Positions 1 to 5,886 of a DNA stretch of 11,637 nt are shown here, piece by piece. The DNA comes from Anaerolineales bacterium (lineage in GTDB: Bacteria; Chloroflexota; Anaerolineae; Anaerolineales; Villigracilaceae). A model generated the notes under the pieces. That model saw only the letters and a program-made list of their open reading frames with translations. It ran no database searches and was not told where the DNA came from. Position 1 is the first letter of the stretch. Every line of letters starts with the position of its first letter. The position numbers and the translations under genes were made by a program. The stretch spans positions 1 to 11,637 of the forward strand of contig JADGQD010000048.1 in the NCBI GenBank assembly GCA_017882065.1, given 5' to 3'.

Positions 1-843
1 GCGGTGGCAGGGATGATTTTAGGAGATAAGGGCATCGCCCGGTGGGGCAGCAACGTCGTCTTTGTGGCCGCGGCCGTACCGGCAATATTGTTCTTCGTCT
101 TTATCCTGTTCACGGGGCTGTGGGCCCGCGAGAAACCGGATGCGGTTTCTGGGAGAAGCCCTGAGCCTGTCGAAGGATCCGGAACCGTGGCGGGGAAGAC
201 GGTGGGCGAGGCGCTCAAAGGCGCGTTCTACGTCAACTTCCGTGAACGGCCCGTCTTCGGCTGGTGGTTCGCTAATCGCATCCTGTTCTGGGGCGCGTTC
301 ATCGCCATCAACTCGTTCCTGATAAACTATCTGGTGGATGTCATCAAAATGACCCAGGGCGAGGCGCAGAGTTTCTACGGGACGCTGAAAATAATCCTAG
401 GCGGGGCGCTCATTATCCTGGCCCTGACGGCAGGCTGGCTCTCGGATAAGTTCGGGCGCAAGCCGGTCATGTTGATTGCCGGGCTGGTGGCGTTTGTGGG
501 CGCGTTAGCCCTGCTGTTCGTGCGTGACCGAACGCTCATCATCGTGGCGGGCGGCATCGTCGGGATGGGCGTTGGTTCGTTCCTTTCGGCCTCTTGGGCA
601 CTGGCCACCGATATTGTGCCACGCGAGGAAGCCGCCCGTTACCTGGGCATCGCCAATATCGCCACCTGTATCGGGTCCGGTGTGGCGCGCTTATTGGGCG
701 GGGTGTTGATTGACCCGATCAATAAAGCCCTTGGCTCCAGTTCGTCTGGTTATTTGCTCCTGTTCAGCCTGGCGGCGCTTTGTTTCCTGGCGAGTGCGCT
801 GGTGATTATCCCGCTTCCGAACAAGCGGGCAAAAGTAAGTTAA
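1..843 (+). CDS. MFS transporter, 3' portion (5' end outside window)
   Basis: This is the C-terminal half of a major facilitator superfamily permease of the inner membrane. The frame is already open at base 1, so the GTG at base 4 is not taken as the real start. Hydrophobic segments lie at about residues 17-40, 89-112, 126-146, 155-173, 178-200 and 249-270 (numbered from that GTG), fitting TM6 to TM12. The MFS motif-A signature is seen at 143-153 (GWLSDKFGRKP), between the second and third of the C-terminal helices. TDIVPREEAARYLGI near 202-216 is a usual cytoplasmic-loop sequence for the family. The substrate cannot be read; a sugar or drug permease is possible. The central cytoplasmic loop carries an odd insert, GRSPEPVEGSG at 50-60, encoded by a dispersed repeat. 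The gene converges on the sugar symporter operon, with a terminator just after its stop. Confidence 0.85.
   Translation, partial: AVAGMILGDKGIARWGSNVVFVAAAVPAILFFVFILFTGLWAREKPDAVSGRSPEPVEGSGTVAGKTVGEALKGAFYVNFRERPVFGWWFANRILFWGAFIAINSFLINYLVDVIKMTQGEAQSFYGTLKIILGGALIILALTAGWLSDKFGRKPVMLIAGLVAFVGALALLFVRDRTLIIVAGGIVGMGVGSFLSASWALATDIVPREEAARYLGIANIATCIGSGVARLLGGVLIDPINKALGSSSSGYLLLFSLAALCFLASALVIIPLPNKRAKVS
159..176 (+). repeat. Short dispersed repeat translated in frame in the MFS loop
   Basis: The 18-mer CCCTGAGCCTGTCGAAGG is translated in frame as part of GRSPEPVEGSG in the TM6-TM7 cytoplasmic loop. From memory, CCTGAGC..GTCGAAGG elements are scattered widely in bacterial genomes, including inside genes, where they yield SPEPVEG-like peptides. 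The CCCTGA...TCGAAGG ends are shared with the element inside dnaB at 7854-7872. A genome-wide copy count would settle its repeat status. Confidence 0.7.
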
Positions 844-867
844 CCCGGCACGTTATGTGGAAAAGAC

Positions 868-910
868 AAAAAAGCGCCTCCGCGTTCAACGCGGAGGCGC
901 TTTTACTTTT
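868..910. terminator. Bidirectional intrinsic terminator
   Basis: A perfect 11-bp stem, GCGCCTCCGCG at 874-884 and CGCGGAGGCGC at 890-900, closes on a TTCAA loop. It is flanked by an A-run at 868-873 and by TTTTACTTTT at 901-910. A U-tract therefore follows the hairpin in both directions. It sits between the convergent stops of the MFS gene (843) and the symporter gene (935), so it can terminate both transcripts. Confidence 0.93.
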
Positions 911-934
911 GCTTCACGAAACCTGCCCGGAGGA

Positions 935-2338
935 TTAGGCCTTCTGTTTATCGTAGTCGGCTTTTTTGCGGGCATGCAGTTCGAGCAAATCGTGCTGCAT
1001 TTTTTCCAGCCGGGCGCCCCGAAGCGGAAACCAGAACAGGATCAGAGCACCGAGCAGCATGGCGATACCGGGGATTAGACCGATGAAAACCTTGATACCG
1101 AATATTGCGCTGGCGGGCTGGTCGAGGAAAGCCACATTGTTGTTGGCTTCACGGGTGACAAAATGAGCAGCTTCCAGAATGAAGGGTGGGATCGCAATCG
1201 CCAGCGACTGGGCAGGTTTGGTGATCAGGGCATTGATGCCGAAGAATGCCCCCTCACGGCGCACACCGGAGCGCAACTCGTCCTCATCTGCCACTTCGGC
1301 GAACAGGATGTTCGTCAGGGTCTGCGGACCGGAAAGCCCGAAACCGACCAGCACCAGGCAGAGTGGGATGAGTGCAGTGGGCACGAAGATGATTGCAATC
1401 AGGCCCACACCGGCAATCACCAGCAGCAGTTGCTGAGCCTGCACCAAGCCCATCTTTTTGCGGATGATGTTGGTAATTGGCACACCGCCAATCAGTGGAA
1501 TGAAGATGAAAGCCAGCAAGACGATCGTGTTCATTTTGAGCACGTAATCTGCCAGGTAGAATACCGACCCGGTCACCAGCGAGGAAACCAGGATGGACAT
1601 GAAATTCTGGGAAACCAGTATGAGGAAGCTCTTGCTTGTGAAGGTAAATTTGATCTGGTCTTTGAGTTTGAGGGGCTTATCCACCTGGGTGAACTCAAGG
1701 CGTTCCTTGACCTTGAAGGTGGTGGCAATGATCAATACCATGCCGGCCACGCCGACCACCACCATGGCAATCTGCAACGGGAAGAAAGATGGCACTGCAC
1801 CAGCCTTTGGGCGGAACAGGTCCGGGATGATAAAGCCCAGCAGCGTGCCCAGCAGGCCAAACAGCGAGGATGAAATTTGCAGGTGGTTTCGCTCGGTGTC
1901 CGATTCGGTCACCTCCGGCAGCAGGGCGGAATACACCAGCCCGATCATGGTGTAGCAGCCATCATACAGCACCATGCTGATCAGCATCCACATGAACAGG
2001 GTGAAATCGCCAGCGTGTTGTGGCGCCAGCCAGACCAGGATGAATGTCGCCGCGAGAAACGGGGCGGTGTAGCGCATGTATGGGATGCGGCGGCCGTGTT
2101 TGGAGCGGGTGTTGTCCGAGATATAGCCAAAGATGGGATCGTTCAGGGCGTTCCAAACCGCGTAGATGGCCGAAGCAATGGCGATCCAACGGGCGCTGAG
2201 CCCCAGGTAATCCTGGTAAAAGATGGGCAGCAGGGCGCCAAAAACGCCCGAGATGAGGCTGGTACCCAGAGCGGCAATTCCCCAGGTCACCTTGTAACCG
2301 AACGAGAGCTTGATTGCGCGTGGAGCAGTTTCAGGCAT
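935..2338 (-). CDS. GPH-family (MelB/XylP-like) sugar:cation symporter
   Basis: This 467-residue, twelve-helix permease of the glycoside-pentoside-hexuronide group (MFS_2) should import sugars or glycosides with a cation. The family hallmark is clear at residues 62-86: WNALNDPIFGYISD, followed by TRSKHGRRIP. Aligned by eye with E. coli MelB (WDAIND), MelB Asp55 is Asn63 here while Asp59 is kept as Asp67. The MelB Asp124 region (IMDIPFWSL) reads MIGLVYSAL, with Gly133 at the Asp position. Cation coupling may therefore differ from MelB. The start is supported by AAGGAG placed 5 nt before the ATG. The gene lies only 26 bp after the deacetylase stop, so the two are very likely co-transcribed. The transported sugar cannot be deduced; an acetylated or deacetylated amino sugar or glycoside would fit the partner enzyme. 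It ends at a strong terminator. Confidence 0.9.
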   Translation of the reverse strand: MPETAPRAIKLSFGYKVTWGIAALGTSLISGVFGALLPIFYQDYLGLSARWIAIASAIYAVWNALNDPIFGYISDNTRSKHGRRIPYMRYTAPFLAATFILVWLAPQHAGDFTLFMWMLISMVLYDGCYTMIGLVYSALLPEVTESDTERNHLQISSSLFGLLGTLLGFIIPDLFRPKAGAVPSFFPLQIAMVVVGVAGMVLIIATTFKVKERLEFTQVDKPLKLKDQIKFTFTSKSFLILVSQNFMSILVSSLVTGSVFYLADYVLKMNTIVLLAFIFIPLIGGVPITNIIRKKMGLVQAQQLLLVIAGVGLIAIIFVPTALIPLCLVLVGFGLSGPQTLTNILFAEVADEDELRSGVRREGAFFGINALITKPAQSLAIAIPPFILEAAHFVTREANNNVAFLDQPASAIFGIKVFIGLIPGIAMLLGALILFWFPLRGARLEKMQHDLLELHARKKADYDKQKA

Positions 2339-2364
2339 GGCTTCTCCTTTTCAAAGGTTTCAGA

Positions 2365-3264
2365 TTATGCAACTGGCATGAGTTCTTTCAAAGCCCGATA
2401 GCCAATAATATGCACACCAATCTTCTGGATGTGCTGGCGAAGTTTTTCGTTCATGAAATTCTGGTAATCGGCGGCACGGCAGCGCCAGTCGGGTGTGATG
2501 GCGCGCAGTTCAGGCGTATCCTTGGAAGGGTGGATGATGAAATGGGTGATGCCGGGCTGGAGGTCTGAGAAAGCCTGCATGGTGCGTTCCAGACGGTTCT
2601 CGTCGGTGTCCAAGTGCATCCCGCCGAGCACGTCCAACAGCGGCAGGCCGGACCCTTCGAGCTGCTGGATCAGGGCGGCAGCCATTTTGGCAAATTCAGC
2701 CTGCAGGCCGGCGGCGCGCCAGCCCGCCTCGTCCAGGCGGAAGATCATGGGCGGCAGGTGGAACTTCATGGCAAGCCGGACATAAATACCCATGAATTTT
2801 GGGTGCGCCACGGAGCCCATGTGCGTATCAACATGGGTGGGGACGACCCCGGCTTTGAGTGCCCGCTCCACCTGGGCGGTGAGTTCCAACTCGACGGCTG
2901 TCGGGTCGCCATGTTCCTGAGCCGGCTCGGACAGATGATGGAAGTATCCCTCTTCATCCACCATACCGGAGGCGGGATCGCGCGTGGAGACAGGCCCCCA
3001 GCGGTAGGTTTTCCATTCGCTGGTCAGGGTGAGATGGACACCGAGATCGACCTTGGCATGCTGGCGGGCGTAATCGGCGGCGTGCAGGAACCACGGACAG
3101 GGGACCATCACCGCGCCGGATGAAATAATGCCAACCTCATTCAGGTCTGCAAAAGCCTCCACGCTGGCCTGGCACATGCCGATATCGTCGGTGTGGATGA
3201 TGGCCACGCGGTCATTATCTGCCAGGCCAAGTTTTTTAAGCAAAGGATTGGGTATCATCGTCAT
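2365..3264 (-). CDS. ChbG/YdjC-family carbohydrate deacetylase
   Basis: This 299-residue protein of the YdjC/ChbG family belongs to metal-dependent enzymes that remove N-acetyl groups from oligosaccharides such as chitobiose. Visible motifs are HTDDIGM at 24-30 (metal/catalytic Asp pair), GVHLTLTSEW at 75-84, HVDTHMG at 144-150 (metal His) and IIHPS at 243-247. The order and spacing fit the family, and length is usual or slightly long. No signal peptide is seen, so it is cytoplasmic. The ATG at 3264 is preceded by GGAAGG with a 6-nt spacer; an ATG two codons later is a weaker alternative. It is the first gene of a two-gene operon with the GPH symporter, suggesting that the imported sugar carries acetyl groups. 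True substrate is unknown, and many family members are uncharacterised. Confidence 0.88.
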   Translation of the reverse strand: MTMIPNPLLKKLGLADNDRVAIIHTDDIGMCQASVEAFADLNEVGIISSGAVMVPCPWFLHAADYARQHAKVDLGVHLTLTSEWKTYRWGPVSTRDPASGMVDEEGYFHHLSEPAQEHGDPTAVELELTAQVERALKAGVVPTHVDTHMGSVAHPKFMGIYVRLAMKFHLPPMIFRLDEAGWRAAGLQAEFAKMAAALIQQLEGSGLPLLDVLGGMHLDTDENRLERTMQAFSDLQPGITHFIIHPSKDTPELRAITPDWRCRAADYQNFMNEKLRQHIQKIGVHIIGYRALKELMPVA

Positions 3265-3296
3265 GGAAAACCTTCCAGCGGAAATGAATTTTGTTT

Positions 3297-3325
3297 ATTA
3301 TAGGGGTGATTTCTGTTGAATGCAA
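3297..3325 (-). promoter_or_regulatory. Sigma-70-type promoter of the deacetylase-symporter operon
   Basis: On the minus strand TTGCAT (3320-3325) and a perfect TATAAT (3297-3302) are separated by 17 bp. This is about 33 bp upstream of the deacetylase ATG, leaving a leader of roughly 25 nt that contains the GGAAGG ribosome-binding site. The match and spacing are near-consensus. Confidence 0.75.
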
Positions 3326-3343
3326 CAGTACTACAGGGTACTG
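3313..3343. promoter_or_regulatory. Two abutting inverted repeats over the -35 region (candidate operators)
   Basis: CTGTTG-4 nt-CAACAG (3313-3328) covers the -35 hexamer. CAGTAC-6 nt-GTACTG (3326-3343) starts in the last 3 bases of the first dyad and lies just upstream. Both have perfect 6-bp arms. Their placement suits a repressor over the promoter plus a second site for a repressor or activator. No regulator gene is in the window, so the protein family (for example LacI, GntR or ROK type) is unknown. Confidence 0.5.
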
Positions 3344-3422
3344 CGAAAAAAACTGAACCACAATCCCATGAAATATGAGCACTTCAACAATGGCAGGTTC
3401 AGGGATTTATGCAAGAAGCAGT

Positions 3423-3459
3423 AAAAAACGGACAAGTTCATCAGGAACCTATCCGTTTT
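3423..3459 (-). terminator. Intrinsic terminator downstream of the iron permease gene
   Basis: Arms AAAACGGA (3425-3432) and TCCGTTTT (3452-3459) pair perfectly, with an inner GTTC/GAAC (3436-3439 and 3444-3447). Read on the minus strand, the hairpin is followed by TTTTTT (complement of 3423-3428). It lies about 55 bp after the FTR1 stop and upstream of the deacetylase promoter. A shorter U-tract exists on the plus side as well. Confidence 0.75.
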
Positions 3460-3512
3460 GGTCAATCATTATTTGCACCGCTTCTTATGCGCGCCCTCCC
3501 CCCTGTGCCCCC

Positions 3513-4352
3513 TTAGGGGACCTTCGGCGGGGACGATGCAACGGGTTCGGGATGTCGCCTGCGCCCCGCTGCCCGTAATCCGAGCAACACTGCCCCGAAG
3601 TAGACCGCGTAGGCCAGCACCTGCATCAGCGAAGGGCTGGCAGAGTACCCGAACAATGCTCCCAGCGTCTGCCCGAGCACAGACTCCGCGCTGACCACGC
3701 CTCCCAGGTCCCAGACGTGCTCGATGAGGGCGGGAATCCAGCCCACCAGGACCAGTTCACCTACACCGCGCGCCACCAGCCCCGCGGCAAATAAGAGCAG
3801 CAGGAAACCCGTCACCTGGAAGAAGCGCCGCAGATCGAGCCGGACGGTAGTCGCAAAAAACGACCAGCCGAGCAGAATGGCTGTACCGAGCCCGAGCAAT
3901 GCACCCAGGATCGTCTGGTGCGCGCTCGAGGTAAATGTCGCGGCCGTCAGGAATAGGGCCAGTTCCACACCCTCGCGCAAAACGGCGATAAAGGCCAGTC
4001 CAAACAGCGACCATTTCCCGGTCTGCGAGGCGCGCTGGACGCCGGATTCGAGTTCGGCTTTCATGTTGCTTGCCCGCTGATTCATCCAGAAGATCATCCA
4101 TGTCAGTATCCCGGCTGCCAGCAGCATGGTAATGCCTTCAAAGATGGCTTCCGCCGGGTCCTTCAATTCCAGGCCGAGACGCGTGAGCAAAATGGCGGTG
4201 AGCAGACTGAGCAAGGCAGCGCTGCCCGCTCCGGCCCAGATGGCGGAGTTCAGATCCCGGCGGTGCATCTGGCGCAGCGCGCCCAAGACAATGCCGATGA
4301 TTAACGCAGCTTCAAGTCCCTCACGGAGGGAAAGGATATAGGATGGAAGCAT
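3513..4352 (-). CDS. FTR1-family high-affinity iron permease
   Basis: This 279-residue inner-membrane protein belongs to the FTR1/EfeU family, which moves ferric iron across the membrane. Both signature iron-binding RExxE motifs are present inside hydrophobic helices: REGLE at residues 10-14 (TM1) and REGVE at 126-130 (TM4). Seven hydrophobic segments can be drawn, as usual, and length matches EfeU (about 276). The start at 4352 has AAAGG upstream. The gene is alone: no EfeO/EfeB-like, cupredoxin or multicopper oxidase partner lies beside it, so the oxidation step, if needed, must be encoded elsewhere. The C-terminal tail (HPEPVASSPPKVP) is polar, and its stop codon lies in a small TCCCC/GGGGG hairpin. 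Expression may be metal-regulated through the AT-rich dyad region upstream. Annotation is secure; ion specificity is inferred. Confidence 0.92.
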   Translation of the reverse strand: MLPSYILSLREGLEAALIIGIVLGALRQMHRRDLNSAIWAGAGSAALLSLLTAILLTRLGLELKDPAEAIFEGITMLLAAGILTWMIFWMNQRASNMKAELESGVQRASQTGKWSLFGLAFIAVLREGVELALFLTAATFTSSAHQTILGALLGLGTAILLGWSFFATTVRLDLRRFFQVTGFLLLLFAAGLVARGVGELVLVGWIPALIEHVWDLGGVVSAESVLGQTLGALFGYSASPSLMQVLAYAVYFGAVLLGLRAAGRRRHPEPVASSPPKVP

Positions 4353-4370
4353 GAGACGCCTTTAATAGAT

Positions 4371-4400
4371 TGTAATTATGATGATATATATCCAATTATA
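4371..4400 (-). promoter_or_regulatory. AT-rich promoter/operator region of the iron permease gene
   Basis: On the minus strand TATAAT lies at 4395-4400 and CATAAT at 4375-4380; neither has a convincing -35. Between them is a perfect 10-bp palindrome GATATATATC (4383-4392), flanked by an inverted TAATT/AATTA pair. The composition recalls Fur-type boxes, which would suit an iron transporter, but no canonical Fur box is matched. Confidence 0.35.
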
Positions 4401-4436
4401 CCCCGTTCTTACATCCATCTGCCGGTCGGTAATAAA

Positions 4437-4483
4437 TTTAGGGCGGACACATCGTCCCCGAAGGGGAGTCGTCCGCCCTAAAA
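4437..4483. repeat. GC-rich palindromic repeat after the loader gene
   Basis: Outer arms TTTAGGGCGGAC (4437-4448) and GTCCGCCCTAAA (4472-4483, with base 4471 unpaired or shifted by one) enclose an inner hairpin TCCCC-GAA-GGGGA (4455-4467). It begins 2 bp after the helicase-loader stop. A degenerate relative with the same TAGGGGCGGAC / CCCC-AAA-GGGG / GTCCGC plan is at 7916-7960. It could end or protect the transcript, although no clear U-tract follows on the minus strand. Confidence 0.75.
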
Positions 4484-4485
4484 AG

Positions 4486-5886
4486 TTATCGCTTTGCCTT
4501 TCTGGCTTTTCCCCCATGAAACGCCGGGGCGGTGATCGCGCAAATCGTGCAAATACGCTCATCCAGCAAACGGACACGCAGGCGCTCATCAATTGATTCG
4601 AGCATATCCACTGCCACGGTGAGCACGGTCGGCAGTTCGGCATTGTAGCGGTAGTTGAAAAGTTGGTGCAGTTTTTCTTTCGCCCAGGGCGACGTGGACT
4701 GCGCGCCTAGGTCGTCCAGAACCAACAACGGCGCGGTGCGGATTTCGTCAAAGCGGTGGTCGTACGAGACATTGCTCGACGGGCTGAAGGTGGCCCGCAG
4801 ATGGTCGAGCAGGTCGGGGACCATGATAAACAGGGGCGGGTTACCCTTGTCGGCTAGAGTGTTGGCGATGGCGGCCGCCAGATGGGTCTTGCCGCAGCCA
4901 TACGGACCGGTCAGTACCAGCCAACCGCGCGGTTTGGCGACGAAAGTGGTGGCGGCTTTGACGGCCTTTTCCAATGAGCGAACTTCGTCCGAGGCGAGGC
5001 CTTCTTCGCGCCGGTCGTCGAAACTGGCGAAGGTGCGGCTGGCGTGCAGGTCGAGCGAGGAGAGTTCAGGGTGGCCTTTATCGTCGGTGGGACGGCGATA
5101 ATCGGGGGCGACGATGCGTACCGCGCTGACTAATTCCGGGTCCGCGAGACGGGAACGGATGCGCGCCTCGATCTCATCCAGGTCGAGGTTGGTCGTCACC
5201 ACCAGCGGCAGTTTGTTGATGTAGCGGTAGTTTACAATCTGGAACAGTTTTTCCTGCGCCCAAGCAGTGGCATTCTGCGTGCCGAAGTCGTCCAGCACCA
5301 GCAGCGGGGCGTTGCGGATCTCATCGAAGCGCTGTTCGAAGGTGGTTTCTTCACTGTCGTAGGAGAAGCGCAGGGTGTCGAGCAGGTCTGGGACGGTCAG
5401 GAAGAGTGTGGGCACGCCCATGCCGACGACGAAGTTGGCGATGGCCGCCGCCAGATGAGTCTTGCCGCAGCCGAATCCACCCTGCAGGAGCAGCCAGCCG
5501 TTCAGCGAACCGGCGTACTGCCTGGCGCGGTTGAACGCCCATTCGAGTGAATTGGCCTGCAATTCCCCCACGCCCTTGCGGCCGCGCGTGTTGAAACTTT
5601 CAAAGGTCAAGCCCTGGAGTTCATCCAGGTGGCTGAGCGAAAACAGGCGCTCACGCACCGTCTGTGCCACCTGCGACTGGCGGCAGACGCAGATATCCAG
5701 CCTGCCGAAGTCTGGGGAACCGGGTTCGGCATCGCGACGCAGGTAACCCAGTCCGTGGCATTGTGGGCAGTTTGGGTCGCCCAAGGCAGGAGCCGGGAAA
5801 CTAGCGTTTGAGGAAGTCTTCGACTTTGCGCGCGACGTCGCGCCCGCGAGGTTCTTTAGCGTCGCGTCTATCTTGCTCTTTGGCAT
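4486..5886 (-). CDS. Tandem AAA+ DnaC/DnaI-like helicase loader
   Basis: The 466-residue protein has two DnaC/IstB-type AAA+ domains in one chain, whereas DnaC and DnaI have one (about 245-310 aa). An N-terminal zinc-type cluster is formed by C40, C43, C66 and C68 (CPQC...CVC), as in DnaI. Domain 1 has Walker A GFGCGKTH (137-144), Walker B LVLDD (196-200), sensor-1 TTN (N233) and an RIRSRL Arg-finger/sensor-2 region. Domain 2 has Walker A GYGCGKTH-like PYGCGKTH (328-335), Walker B LVLDD (388-392) and RLRVRL, but sensor 1 reads TVA (Ala425 replaces Asn). By eye the domains are about 55-60% identical. The ATG at 5886 follows a purine-rich GGAAGGAAGAAGGAC; it overlaps the dnaD end by 86 bp. Likely role: loading DnaB at the origin or restart sites. 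IstB of IS21 was considered, but there is no transposase and the context is replicative. Confidence 0.87.
   Translation of the reverse strand: MPKSKIDATLKNLAGATSRAKSKTSSNASFPAPALGDPNCPQCHGLGYLRRDAEPGSPDFGRLDICVCRQSQVAQTVRERLFSLSHLDELQGLTFESFNTRGRKGVGELQANSLEWAFNRARQYAGSLNGWLLLQGGFGCGKTHLAAAIANFVVGMGVPTLFLTVPDLLDTLRFSYDSEETTFEQRFDEIRNAPLLVLDDFGTQNATAWAQEKLFQIVNYRYINKLPLVVTTNLDLDEIEARIRSRLADPELVSAVRIVAPDYRRPTDDKGHPELSSLDLHASRTFASFDDRREEGLASDEVRSLEKAVKAATTFVAKPRGWLVLTGPYGCGKTHLAAAIANTLADKGNPPLFIMVPDLLDHLRATFSPSSNVSYDHRFDEIRTAPLLVLDDLGAQSTSPWAKEKLHQLFNYRYNAELPTVLTVAVDMLESIDERLRVRLLDERICTICAITAPAFHGGKARKAKR

Noticed and set aside
1163..1873. Long plus-strand open frame (236 codons) inside the symporter region
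   Set aside because: It is antisense to the clear GPH symporter gene and its translation is rich in His, Gln and Asp with no domain pattern, as expected for the reverse of a membrane-protein gene in GC-rich DNA.
3265..3512. Possible small gene or RNA in the 248-bp gap upstream of the deacetylase
   Set aside because: The gap is explained by a promoter with dyads and a terminator for the upstream permease; no open frame with a ribosome-binding site was seen.
4800..5480. Near-repeated DNA segments suggestive of a direct repeat or array
   Set aside because: They are the two duplicated AAA+ domain coding regions (Walker A at about 4885 and 5460); divergence is at the level of paralogous domains, not a repeat array.
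4486..5886. IS21 IstB-type transposition ATPase
   Set aside because: IstB belongs to the same AAA+ clade, but there is no IstA transposase or terminal repeat, and the gene sits in an operon with dnaB and dnaD and has a DnaI-like Cys cluster.
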